Shown: in pieces, positions 21,862 through 33,050 of the stretch | Position numbering within the stretch: the stretch's first letter is position 1 | How the letters are laid out: every line of letters starts with the position of its first letter | Origin: Ixodes scapularis | Taxonomy: Eukaryota; Arthropoda; Arachnida; Ixodida; Ixodidae | Direction: 5' to 3' | NCBI RefSeq assembly: GCF_016920785.2 | Contig: NW_024609839.1 | Coordinates: forward strand, 26,475,085-26,539,084 | Length of the DNA stretch: 64,000 nt | Program-made: the position numbers and the translations under genes | Notes under the pieces: model-generated | What the model was told of the DNA's origin: nothing | Seen by the model: the letters and a program-made list of their open reading frames with translations, nothing else | The model's database searches: none

Positions 21862-24800
21862 TATGTTTGGTTTCATCTCAAGTCAGGCGCGGATTTAGGG
21901 TCGAATTTTAAATTTTGACGAAAAAAAATATATGTTTTTGAGGAAAACCCTTTTGTGACAGGGAGTGCAAACCTCAAGTTCAGGCGATTTTCCGTTCTCG
22001 AGTTATGGACATTTTAAGCAGCCGAGGCGCAAACTGATTTTGCTCTCGCCTGTTGGAGGTATCATCTTTCACTCCTTTCAACGTTTTGCCTTTTTTGTTG
22101 GTAGTGCAATGTAACTTTTTTGGACCACTCCCACAATAGCGATTATTTATGATCAATTATATTATTGGGATTATTTATCTTCACTTTTTTTTACATATTG
22201 TGAAAGTGTGTCCCTTTAACAATATTTGTCAAACTTTAACCAGCTCTTCCGTGTGACTTATTTAAGATATCGTAACATATTCAGTATTTTGAGAAAGCTG
22301 AGGGTATACTTTTTCTACTGATGACAAATATAATGTTGTGTGTAAAAGAGAAAGGGCAGTGTACTTTCGTAAATCAAGGACTATTTCAAATTTTTTGCAA
22401 ATTTGAGGTAGATTTTCTAAAAAAACTATGTTTTATTCGGTTGTATTTTTCCTCTAGCTAGCCGTTGCAGTGCTTTATAAGGTAATATAAATAGAAAATT
22501 CAATATGCTGTTTGTATGGCAGCTATAAAAGCTTGAAATCTGATTTTGTTAGTCTGGTTGGTCAGTAAGTCAACTTACTCGCAAAAATACACTAATTCAA
22601 AATTGGCGCCTCCTATTTTTTTATTAGAAACCTGTGAACACACTTTTTCTCTGATAAATAATTTTAACGCGATCATTTATATGAAATATATTTTAGAAAA
22701 TTTGCCATTACGATGTTGGTTGACGATATTTGTCAATGTTTACCAACTCTTCCGAGTGACCTATATGTGAGGTGTCTTAACATGTTTAGTATTTTCAGAA
22801 AGCTCAGAGTATACTCCTTCTAATGAAAACAATTTTGATGTGTGTAAAAGAGAAAGGGCAGTATCTCCTCGTAAAGCAAGAACTATTTCAAAACTTTTGC
22901 GAATTGGAGGTCGATTTTCCGAGAAGCCTACCTTTTATTTGGCTATTTGTTTTTCTCTACCTACCTATCGGAGTACTTTATAAAGTAAAATAAACAGAAA
23001 ATGTAATACTTTGTTTGTATGGCGGCTATAAAAGCTCATATTTTGGTTTTCATTCATTTGTCGTCCAGTAATACAAGGAACTCACAAAAATAAACTAACT
23101 CATGCTAAAGTCCTCTGAAAGTTTTAGTAGCTACCTGTAAATTCCTTTAATAAAAGAAGATGCAAACGGCGAGTTATGCTAATAAAGCTTCTAGTTCATA
23201 ATATCTTTAATGTTTGTTTTTTTGGTTGTTAAACCGCCTCTCTGCATCAATATTTGACGAAGTTCAGCAAGCTGTGCTGTGTGACCTAACCAATACATTT
23301 TTATGTTTTTTACATCACCGTAGAACTCCAATTAAGCTCTTTCTTTAGTGTATAATTTTAATATTTCGCGCTAAACATATAACGCGGAACGTTTGCCTGA
23401 AAAACAAATATTTAGAAAAACTTGCAAGTTTAAAGTTGATTTTCTAAAAATACCCACCTTTCATTTCTTTCAGTTTTTTATTTACAGTTGGGTAACATAG
23501 TAGTCTCTCAGGAACTACAAACAGAATTGTAATATATTGGTTGTATGGCCGCTATTAGGACCGAATCTCGTGCTATGAGCGTTTTGAACGGAACTTCACA
23601 AATGCGCTCAGCTGAGCAGAATTTCGACCTATGTAAGGTTTTCTTTTTAATGTTAGTGCGTAGCTCAATATCTGAGCGTAAAAGTCAGTTAAACAACAAT
23701 ATTTATCTTAAAAATATCAATTTAATTGCCACTGGGGTGATTTGCAAGGTGTGCGTGAGCTTCACCCTATGTACTGACGGGGAAGATACGTAACATCTAG
23801 ACTCCTGGACAAACTTAAGTCAAGAGGGAAAAGTCTGAGTAACCCGGCATGAATCACTTAAAATAGAAATGAAAGCTATACACATGACTAACACATTTTA
23901 AGCCTTACACGCTACGAAATGATCGTTATTTTACGAAAGAGTCCGTATGTGCACAAATAAACCGTACTTCCTAACCGTCAGATACTAAATCGTACATATG
24001 TATATGCGCTAAATATCTGTTTGACATAAGAACATATGGTAATTGCATATGAAGTTTGGTATTTCAAACTCAATGCCGAAAGCAAAAGGCCCCAGAGGAA
24101 TTCTCGAACGATCTGCATTTTACTGAATTAGGAGGAAGTAAGCGCTGGGTGCCCGCACTTGTGGATACGCCCTTCTAAACTTTTTTTCAGTGCACTACTC
24201 TAAATTTCATTAATGTTTATGGTTGGATATTGAGATAACTGCTAAGGATAAATAGCCTTACATAGGCCAAAATTGTGCTCAGCAGAACGCCTGTGCAAAG
24301 CCCCGTTCAAAACGCAAATAGTAGAAGATTCGAGTCTTCATAGTGGCCATACAAACAATATCTTACAATTTATGTTGGTAGTTCGTCTTAGACTACTATA
24401 TTTCATAACTTTGAATAAAAATAAGAGAAATAAAAGGTGTTTTTGTTTTAGAAAATAGACTCCAAAGTTGCTACCGTAGTTTTTCGAAATATTCGTTCTT
24501 CAGGCACATGTTGCACATTATATATTTATTGAAAAATATTGAAATTATACTCCAAAGAAAGAACGTAATTGGTGCTATACGTTGATGTAAAGATCATAAA
24601 AATATGTTGATTAGGTCACACAGCACAGCTTGCTGAACTTCGTCAAATATCGTCGCAAAAAAGCGGTTTGACAATTAAAAAAACAAACAAATAAACATTG
24701 AGGGTTTTATAATCTAGACGCTTAATTTTCATAAAAAAGGATATGTCTAGAGTGTTCCCAAGAAGCTATATTGATGTAGCCTAAAAAGTAGGGAAAAGGG

Positions 24801-25013
24801 ATGGAGTAAAATATGGCACCCCCGATAAGCTGGAAAAACCTTCAGTTTCCACCTTGGCCGCTTCAACGGTCCATAACTTGAGAACAAAAAATCCGACGAA
24901 TTCGCCGTTTGCGTCCTTGTTTATTATAGGAATACCCGAGAACATATACTTTTTAGACAAAAATTAAAAATTCGACCCCAAATTCGTGCCTGAGTTGAGA
25001 TAAAATCACCCAT
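21862..25013. mobile_element. 3.15-kb fold-back element with asymmetric, internally repeated arms
   Basis: The left end (CATCTCAAGTCAGGCGCGGA, TTTAGGGTCGAATTTTAAAT) returns inverted at the right end, whose complement reads ATCTCAACTCAGGCACGAAT. Deeper, 23190-23650 is inverted at 24235-24720, with shared ATATTTGACGAAGTTCAGCA and GTTTTGAACGG. The left arm holds three related direct units of about 450-500 bases (from about 22200, 22700 and 23190), each with versions of GAAAAAGGGCAGT-like and GTATGGC(A/G)GCTATA text. The right arm holds one. The centre is roughly 23800-24130. Frames are at most 82 codons, and no transposase is seen. It sits in TA repeats on both sides, so a TA target is possible. 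Confidence 0.85.
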
Positions 25014-25094
25014 ATATATATAAACCTATAAACATCGCATATGTGTTCATTCTTTCGTGTGTTTCGTGCTCCGTTCTGCTTGTTTTTTCCTTTC

Positions 25095-25460
25095 GAGTGC
25101 ATGGTTTTTAATAATTATAAAAAGTTGTCCCTCGAATTACGACTGATGACGTCATAAAAGTGTCACAATGCCGCCGGCCGTGACCCTGGTGGTGTTACAG
25201 CGGCGGTGGTGGGTGTTGCAGGCGCCTGTTTGGCTGCAGGCCGCTCTCTGCAGCTTGACAGTCCACGAAAGCTTCGGCAGTCAGTACATCGGACGCTACT
25301 ACGACGATAGCGACACTTTCGTTCGCATCTGCTTTCTTTTTACCGGGACTTTTGGCACCAACCGCCAGGATCGCAACATCCGACAGCACGACAACCCGGC
25401 TTCTGTGACGTCACTTGTTGCCACTTGGGAACCACCCGTCGAAGACGCGTTGCATGGGCA
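25095..25460. mobile_element. Family B element, copy 2 (left part)
   Basis: Aligns with 290-580 and with 38115-38290 plus 38660-38790. Shared marks are GATGACGTCATAAAAG, GACAGTCCA(C/T)G(A/G)AAGCTTC, CATCCGACAGCA and CTTCTGTGACGTCA. The terminal repeat of the left end is lost or unrecognisable. The copy is cut at 25460 by a hAT-type insert and resumes at 26664 for a short distance. The 116-codon frame here is not conserved in the other copies. Confidence 0.7.
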
Positions 25461-26663
25461 CAGTGTTGTACACGTTCCTAAAAAAAAGGAACGGAAGCTC
25501 GTTCCTCGTTCCTTCTGATTTTTGGAACGCGTTCCCGTTACAAGTTCCATTTGTGAAAAAGGAACTCGTTCCCGTTAGTTTTAAAAATGGAACGTATCGT
25601 TACATATACGTTACATTTGTATTTTTTGCTAATTACCATATTTAGTTAAATCAAGCAGAGTTTTTTTTTATCTATTCATTAATAGTCAACATACGAGTTT
25701 GTATGTCGTGATGGAAGGGCACCAGGAGTAGAAAACACGCGGAAGTAGGATTTCAATTGTTGATATATTTATGTTAAAAATCTCAGCTATTAACCATGTC
25801 CATGTTTGTAGTGGACAATTCAGGCGAGCCAAATGTACTTTTACCCAAGATTGCACAAGCGTTTTACAACAACCTCACACGGTTCAATTTAACAGAGTCC
25901 CGAGTTAGAACTTAACAACAGTTGCTTCCCGATGTAGCTGTCCGCAAGACGAGCAAGTGAAGGCGAGGGTAGGGCTTTTGGAAAGTCAGTCTTCAAAGCT
26001 ACAAATACTTCGTTGTGAATGTTGGATTTGTTTTTGAAGGTAGGGGACAAGAGAAGGAATAAAGGTTATTTTTTGTGTATCTTTTAAGTGAATAATGTTC
26101 GGGATACAAGGGTGAGTCCGAAATCTGGCAATCTGTGATCTTGTTGTAATTGTAGGTCTCGTTATTGAAGTTCAAAAATGGCTGTAGTCGGAATAAGATT
26201 TCTAGGTGTAGGAGGATTCGTGGAACCAAAAAAAGTAGCCGAGTTTGAAACAACCCTCTTTCTTTCTATTTTCCTACGACTAAAAGTTTTGCTTTTGTAC
26301 CGCAGTTTCGGGCACTCAAAAAAGTATCAATGCCCACCAGTTCTCCTGCACCCGAAACTGTTAGCAAGCGAGGACCACACAAAATAATCCAGAATATTAG
26401 TAGCCAAAAAGTTAAAGAGGTCCTGCACATCGTAAAGATATTGTGTTCGTACTTTCATACTTTCCCTGTGAGAAATAAAATAAAAAATTACCCCACTGGA
26501 CAAAAAAAGTAACGCCGTTACTTCTTCCATTCCAGTAAAAATGTAACGCGTTCCCGTTCCAGTTCCAGCGATGCAAAATGGAACGGCGGCGTTCCTTCGT
26601 TCCTCCTAAAAGGAACGCGTTCCAGGAACGCCGTTCCTTGGAACGCCGTTCCGTACAACACTG
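25461..26663. mobile_element. hAT-type element with perfect 8-bp target duplication
   Basis: The ends CAGTGTTGTAC and GTACAACACTG are inverted. The flanks CATGGGCA at 25453-25460 and 26664-26671 are identical 8-mers. Subterminal zones are dense in GGAACG/CGTTCC units (for example GGAACGCGTTCC) in both orientations, parallel to the ATTAC units of the 20.7-kb element. The interior is AT-rich, with frames of at most 106 codons and no transposase motif. Non-autonomous. Confidence 0.92.
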
Positions 26664-26671
26664 CATGGGCA

Positions 26672-28530
26672 CTTTAGTGGTGTACTGCTCTGGCAAAATT
26701 TGCCATCCGCAGCGGAGGCAGGACACGCCCACATTGGGGCTGACTCAATTCCGGCTGTCTAAACATATACTCGCAACACACAATTTTAGAGAGCGGTGTG
26801 TCACTGCGCGTAATTAATGGAGGCACGCGATTGGCCTTCCCGATTATACGTGCAGCCGGATTCTCGCGTACATTACATAGTGATGCAGTCCGATGCCTGA
26901 TTATAGATCGCGCGACTGGGGTTGGGCTGGAGCGGATTTACGTCCTCGAGTTATATGCAAATGCGAACGATTCACGACGGGTTCACGAAGGCGCACGCCA
27001 AATCGCACCTCCAGCGTCACGTCTTCGCAGCGCGTTAAGGCCTGTTCCCACAGAGACGCGTACCATCGTTTTGATGTTCTTTTTCGCTGGTACGGTTTTG
27101 TTGTCGGACGGAAGTGACGTTTCCAGAGCGTATCCGGTCGGTTCCAAACGCTTTAAATACACTTTTCCACCGAGTCAAAAAGTGTTGAGTCACTGGCCTG
27201 TGGACGCATGTGCGGTATCTGATATTACGCGCAAGAAAGTTACAACGCATGCTAGAAGTAACGGAGAACATGGAGGGGACCTGGTGAACTTTCAGCATCT
27301 TCTTGAATACCCGAGACTGGGACACTAGCAGCATGCGAATTTGTTCGTTGTATCATTGAACTGCCACCCAATGCGGCACAGAAAATCGGAACGACGGCGG
27401 TGTACGTCGACACGTATGGCAACACACGTGGAAGCAGCAAGATGACGCCGCGGACATCATTCTGTGCTTAAAAGCGGTATGGGGAAAAGAAAGACTAAGC
27501 GCACATTTATTCACTAAACAGTTTTTATACTTATTAAAGTACATTGTGTTGTAGTGTTTGTAATGTATACCCTTTGCACTGCGTTTGAAATGTGGCGGGT
27601 TTTAGCGGTTTTTCGCGACTCCCGTTGCGGGTTTTTCATTTTTGAGTTTACAAAGATGGCGATGGGTGAGCGGGAAAAGGCGATTCACTTATCGATGTTC
27701 TTTGTATTTTGATAATTACTTGTCGAGTTATAGACGCAGCAACCGAGAATACGTTTTAGTGCACAGAGCTGGCTGGAATTCATGTGTGAATTTAAAATGG
27801 CGAAATATGTGGTTTACGGGTTTTTCATGAACGCATTCAAGAAGCTGAGGGGGCGATTAATGCTTTAGTCGAGAAATACAAGAAACGATCTATTTTCTGT
27901 CAAAAATAGTTAATTAGTCAAGCTTTCGAATGTACGCTTGATATAGACTTAACACAAGCCTGTGAGGAATATTTCGCCATAAGAACAGTGTCCCTCGTAA
28001 AAAGTCAGAATTTTCGACAACTACTGATATTCAATGAATCGAATTTTTGAAAAACTCGAATAATAGGAATTCTAAAGTCTAAGCGTAATATTCGGGTAAT
28101 CATTATTCGATTTCACTTCGAAACTCGAACATTTGCACACCCCTATTAAATATATAATAATCCAGGAACCACTCAAGAGGCAGACTACTATAGGGTTATA
28201 TCTTACACCGGTTATTCTTTAATTATAGTTTTACATAGATTGTTTTATTTTTGCTGTATAAACTATAATGTGTACCAGAAAAAATACTTAATAGTAATGT
28301 GCGGAATAAGAGGCTTGCAAGTATATGGCACTTAAATGTACCTCAGCTGAGTGCGCGCTCGGTTTGTAGATTCGTAGGCGAGCTTTTCTCCGCGTCAGTC
28401 AAAAGTCATGTGAGCTTCTCTTCGCACCCCACGTACAGATAGAGTAATTTTTAATATGTATATTTACTGAAAAGGTTATATTTATCTTGCACGGTGTTTA
28501 AAATAGTACATATTCTCTTAAATCGTTAGA
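26672..28530. other. Unassigned intergenic DNA
   Basis: The first 30-60 bases may continue family B. A plus-strand frame of 176 codons (26798-27328) and several minus-strand frames overlap; I recognise no domain. No repeat partner found. CACTTCGAAACTCGAA-type text near 28100 hints at an old MITE but has no clear pair. Confidence 0.4.
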
Positions 28531-28756
28531 TATCAGATCAGATCAGTTTTTGTTTCCTCAAAGGTATCCCAATTGGGATAGATTACATGAGGGGGGGGGG
28601 GAATAAATACAACATTTAGTAGACAATAATAAAAAGGTAAACAGCAAAAAAAAAAATCACTAATCACATTTTACAAATAGGAATTACAAATGTCGCGAAA
28701 TTTATTGGTATTAGTTTCATGGACGATGTGAGCGGGTAAGGAATTCCAGTCTGCAA

Positions 28757-29290
28757 TTAAAGTAAAAGGGGGGAATTGGGAAATATGTTAGTTCTGGAGA
28801 AGAGAGGCTGAATTTTCAGTGGATGATCTCGGCGCTTTGAAATGTAAGATGGATCTTGGAGATGGAGGCAACGAAATTCCGATGATGAGTAGTAGCTGCC
28901 ATGAAGGAAAGCAAGACGGGCTAGTTTGGTTCTAACGGTTAGAGGTTTCAACTCCAGGTTGGTTTTAACAAGTGACACTCGAGGTTCGTGAATAGTCATG
29001 TATGATATAGCGTGATACCTTGTTTTGAACAGATTCGAGCTTGTTAAGAAAGTATGCTTGATAAGGCCACCAGATGATGTTGGCCTATTCGAGTTTGGAT
29101 CGCACAAATGCTTTGTAGGCGGTTAGTTTGACTGTCTGAGATGAGCGGAAAAGGTTGCGTTTGATGTATCCGAGCGATTTACATGCACTTGAAATGGTGT
29201 TATTGATATGATCGTTCCAGGTGAGGTCCTCTGCAACAATTACTCCTAAGTACTTGTATGTTCGAACTTTTTCTGTCTTCGAGGTTAATG
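28757..29290 (-). pseudogene. LINE C-terminal region
   Basis: After the deletion the minus strand encodes YLGVIVAEDLTWNDHI, then SSQTVKLTAYKAFVRSKLE and, in the frame 29107-28757, LKTNLELKPLTVRTKLARLA and ISKRRDHPLKIQPLFSRT. These are the conserved segments downstream of the palm in CR1/L2-like elements. Several stops and shifts are present. Confidence 0.8.
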
Positions 29291-29841
29291 GAATAATTCC
29301 TTTGCGTGGTTACTGATATTTTTGAAGAATTACTTTCTCCGACATATGTAGCCTGTTTACGATTTTCAAGAAAAGTGACAATTAATTGTATGATAACAGG
29401 ATGAATGTTAAGTTGAGACAGCTTGTACAACAAGCGTTGGTGAGGTACGGAGTCAAAGGTTTTGGCAAAATCAATAAATATGACATCAGCAGGTCTGGAA
29501 GAGTGAATGTTTTCGTGCAAATTGGTAACAAATTCAAAAAGTTGCGTTTCACGCGAAAAGCCTTTTCTGAATCCATGTTGGTTACAACAAATTAGGTCAT
29601 GGTCAGATAAGTAGTTAATGACATGGGAATATATGACATGCTCCAGAATTCTGCATGGTACACTTGTTAATGAAATTGGTCTATAATTAGAGACATGTTT
29701 TTTGTCACCAGATTTAAAAATTGGTAGCACTTTCCCAAATCTCCAATCCTCCGGAAGGTACATCAGCTCTACAGATTGCTTGGAAATGAGACATAGTAGA
29801 TGACAAGATATGGTTCGTGTTACCTTCAGAACTTGGGACAT
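29200..29841 (-). pseudogene. LINE reverse transcriptase fragment lacking the catalytic palm
   Basis: The frame holds RT motifs in order: PEDWRFGKVLPIFKSGDK, NYRPISLTSVPCRILEHVI, QHGFRKGFSRETQLFEF, FIDFAKTFDSVPHQRLL and FLENRKQATYV. After SKISVTT the expected PQGS-LGP and YADD motifs are absent, and the sequence jumps to a region encoding YLGVIVAEDLTWNDHI in another frame. The deletion removes two of the three catalytic aspartates, so no RT activity is possible. Confidence 0.9.
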
Positions 29842-30185
29842 ATGTCGTCTTCGCTAGGTGCAAAGCTTGGGGAGAGTCGATCAATATAATTGCCAAAATG
29901 CCTTCTTGTGTAAAGGTGACAGGTTCACATGATATGGTTGGGGATACACAAATTGAATCACATGGCAAAGGAAACTGTTCCTCAGTGAAAACAGATACAA
30001 AATACTCATTAAAACGGTTGCTGAATCATGGTTGGAGAGCTCCTGTCCTTGCTCATCATAACTCTTAGGCAAAGTTCGCTGCTGTTTAGGACCGATTGTC
30101 TTCCAAAATTTTTTTTGGAATGAGTGGAATGGAACCAACTAGATCCTGTCATTACTAACAGCACCTCCATCACATCATTTCTATC

Positions 30186-30496
30186 TCAATTGGATGTTTT
30201 ATTGCACAGTGATGTGTAATTATGAATGACTTTAATTGCATCTTTTTTACGTGTGGTTGTTGAACAGTGGTTGTTTAATTTGGCTTTGGAAATGTATGTT
30301 AACCCATGTGTATTAATCTTAAAGGTATTTCTACTCCAATTTATATCCCAGTGTTTATTGTACAATTTACTTGCATTTTTCGTTGTAGATTTCATGAAAT
30401 ATGAACGAGTGTGTACTTACCTTTGTGTGCTCCTTCCTGCGAAAATCCCTAAGGGGTTGGCAGTATTTTCAAATAAATAAATAAATAAATAAATTT
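30186..30496 (+). mobile_element. Possible nested retroposon 3' end with (AAAT)n tail
   Basis: Inside the minus-strand LINE, a plus-oriented segment ends GGGGTTGGCAGTATTTTC followed by AAATAAATAAATAAAT at 30470-30496. It interrupts the linker/RT order. The 5' boundary is uncertain. Confidence 0.4.
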
Positions 30497-30586
30497 CAGA
30501 TTTGTACTTTTTGTAGCACTCATTATATTATGACCAGTCTATAACTAGATTACTTAACTTTGCTTTAGAAAACAGACGTTTTTTTC

Positions 30587-30799
30587 TTATAAGATAGTTT
30601 TTTTTAACCAGTTAGTGAACCATGGTCTTTCAGCATTCGTTTTTAGCACAATTTTCAAAACGAAAGTCGAGTTTAGTATTTTAAACTTCACTTTCAACAA
30701 ATTCCAGTTTGCCTCAAGCGATCTTTTGTTAAAATTTTCTAAATACTTGGACGCAAAACTTTGAAAAGAGACAACAAGGACTTCCTTGTCGACTTTCAA
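30587..30799 (-). pseudogene. LINE linker between endonuclease and RT
   Basis: A 70-codon frame with the pattern ANWNLLKVKF and PWFTNWL, typical of the spacer between EN and RT in CR1/L2/Jockey elements. It overlaps the endonuclease frame by a few bases in a different frame, marking a frameshift. Confidence 0.7.
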
Positions 30800-31245
30800 A
30801 GAATCATATAAAATTTTTGGTGCCTAGCTCTAAACTCAATCGGGAGTGTCATTTCACCGAAAACGATGTTATGGTAACTAATTTTACCGAGAACATCAAC
30901 TGACCTAATATTGTGAGGAGACGACGTAAACACAAGGTCTAGTATAGCAATGTTCATAGTAGGCTGAGTAATGATTTGATTAAGGTTAAAAATCCTTGCT
31001 ATGTACAAAAGATCAGAGGCTTCTACTGGGTTTGAACACGCATTTACAATACGCCCTTCTTTCCAGTTAACACAAGGGTGGTTAAGGTCCCCTCCTAACA
31101 TAATACAATAATCCGGGTAGGAACAATTAATTGATTCGATGCATTGAAACAATCTCGCTAAAAAGGCACTATTTCTTCCCGGAGGGTGATAACAGGCACC
31201 CAGAATGAGGCATGAGCGAGAAAATTCTAGTCGAACCCACAACAC
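30796..31245 (-). pseudogene. LINE endonuclease domain fragment
   Basis: A 149-codon frame matching the second half of the exonuclease-endonuclease-phosphatase fold that nicks the target DNA. It contains GACYHPPGRN, then MLGGDLNHPCVNW (the GDFN-P-I-W metal/catalytic motif), then AILDLVFTSSP and ISYHNIVFGE. In that last motif the expected catalytic SDH has become SYH. The N-terminal catalytic residues are absent because the element is truncated. Loss of the SDH aspartate would inactivate the enzyme. Confidence 0.85.
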
Positions 31246-31250
31246 CTCTA

Positions 31251-32199
31251 TAGGCTACTATCAACGAGAATGAGAGATGCGTTAATAGATAAAAGAAGAA
31301 GAAAAAATTCTCAAAACGTATTGAGCCGTCATGAACCATTGTGGAACGAGAATTCTCAAGGATACATATCCAGATGATTTATAGCGAAAACAAAGGCTTA
31401 GTGCGGTGTGATTCACTGCCTCGTTAATATGCACACCTCAGTTTCGCCTAAAAAGCGTCCACAATGTAAGTTGTCCGTAATAACGACACATAAATGCATG
31501 TATTTACTCAGTGCGTCAACGTAAATGCTCTCCATAAAGTGGAGTATTTATAATGACGGGCCCAGTATTAAGAACACATTACTGTAATGAGACATGTCAC
31601 ACCATTTGATGAATGACCACCGGTTAAAGCCGAACCATGGACACCAAAACGACCGACAGCGGTTAAAACAAGATCACCATTAGTGTTTTTTGTTTGTAGT
31701 TGCCGGCTTTGGTAACGTAAAAACTGAAGTTGTTTTGTATTTAACCATAAAAAAAAAGAGTTTTATATTGTTTTTATTTGGCCTCCAGGATCACGCGTAT
31801 CGCGATCATTTTTCAATTTGCTGCACGGAGGATGCGGACAACTATTCTCAAAATACCACCGAAGCCCCTCCTTTCCAAAGCGTGACGTCATATCCAAAGT
31901 TTTGGGAACCTCCGCTCTAGCGCATCTTCAGAAACCTATTAAAGCTATGAATGGGCTTTCTCGCTGTTTTCAAAAAGGCCAGAAAAAGACGTCAGGACTT
32001 GTGTCGGTGAACGTTGGTGTCAGTGCGGGGGAATATATTCGTCAAGCTTGCAATAGCGTGCGCTGCCCGCACGAGTGACACGCGCTTGGTGGCCTAACGA
32101 TAAATAATTTGGGTTGTGTGGATATTTAGACAGCGTGTGTATGAAGGCACTATAGACTGCGTGTAGTTGGTCAGCCATTTCAAAGTTGCGACGAGTCAC
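31251..32199. other. Unassigned intergenic DNA
   Basis: Nothing recognisable beyond short frames (31690-32078). Confidence 0.4.
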
Positions 32200-32422
32200 T
32201 CGCTGTAGATGAGCAATTTAGCCAGTGCAGTACAACCGCTAGCCTGGGGTCTTTAACGTGCGCCACGCAGTAGTGGTAAATGATAGCATGCCGGTACAAT
32301 GCTAATCCAGATCGAAACGAGCAGGGGTGCGGATTGAGCCCAGGATCCCTGTGTTCTGCAGCGCGAGCTTTCGCTACACGTGCTCCGAGCCATGGTGCGC
32401 TAGCCCACTCGGGCACCAATTC
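32200..32422 (-). mobile_element. tRNA-derived SINE, copy 1
   Basis: Read on the minus strand it starts GGTGCCCGAGTGGGCTAGCG (A-box-like), then CCTGGGCTCAATCC (B-box-like), and closes with AAAGACCCCAGGCTAGCGG and GCTCATCTACAGCGA. It aligns along its length with 46531-46757 on the opposite strand. Tick genomes carry tRNA-related SINEs (for example Ruka). I cannot confirm identity with that family. Confidence 0.75.
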
Positions 32423-33014
32423 CCCCGGCCTTAACGATTTGGGTTTGACATAACGACTGGTCGGAGGCTTTTCGTGTTTTCTCGCATTTAACTGCATCTT
32501 TGGTGAAAATGAATCGGAGATACATATTCACGGGATAAAAATACTCTAGAATTTACATATAACTCGTTTTTTTTAAAGAATCTTTTTAGCTTATTTTTTT
32601 AAACGAGCCTGAACGTCGATCAAATATTATTTGCTAAATTGAAATTATCCTCGCGCCTTCAGCGTTTACGTATTTAACGGTTAACGGCTGTCGGACGGAC
32701 ATACTTGAGTCGAGAGGCAATTGGCACGTGTCAAGCGTTAGTTACATGGATGATGAGACGGCCGACGCGTCGTACGACGCATCCACACGAAATCATAAAA
32801 GATCGTGACCTACGAATTTCTTGACAAGCAACTTGTGCACGTTTCCAACGCGTCGTATGACTCGTCGAACGTTATCGTTAGCCACGCGTCTGACTATCAT
32901 TTGATAGATAGTCAAAACCGTTGTACAGAATTTTCGGTGTCGCATAAAGGAGGAATTGGTCGGGCTCTTCGAAGTTGGGAAACGGGAAAAATGCTGAAAG
33001 GGAAAGAAAAAAAG

Positions 33015-33050
<36 letters not shown>

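Larger units (their letters stand above)
28531..31250 (-). mobile_element. Non-LTR retrotransposon (CR1/L2/Jockey type), deleted and inactive
   Basis: Minus-strand remnants appear in the canonical order: AP-endonuclease (31245-30796), linker (30799-30587), reverse transcriptase (29841-29300) and C-terminal segment (29290-28757). A short (CTGAT)n tail lies at 28546-28531. Frameshifts divide the ORF. The RT palm between motif 4 and the conserved YLGV segment is missing near 29300-29330. A second retroposon 3' end may be inserted at 30186-30496. It is 5'-truncated: the endonuclease begins mid-domain. Confidence 0.9.

Noticed and set aside
27035..27328. Overlapping frames on both strands near 26.8-27.4 kb
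   Set aside because: No domain, no splice context, no repeat partner. Could not be told from chance.
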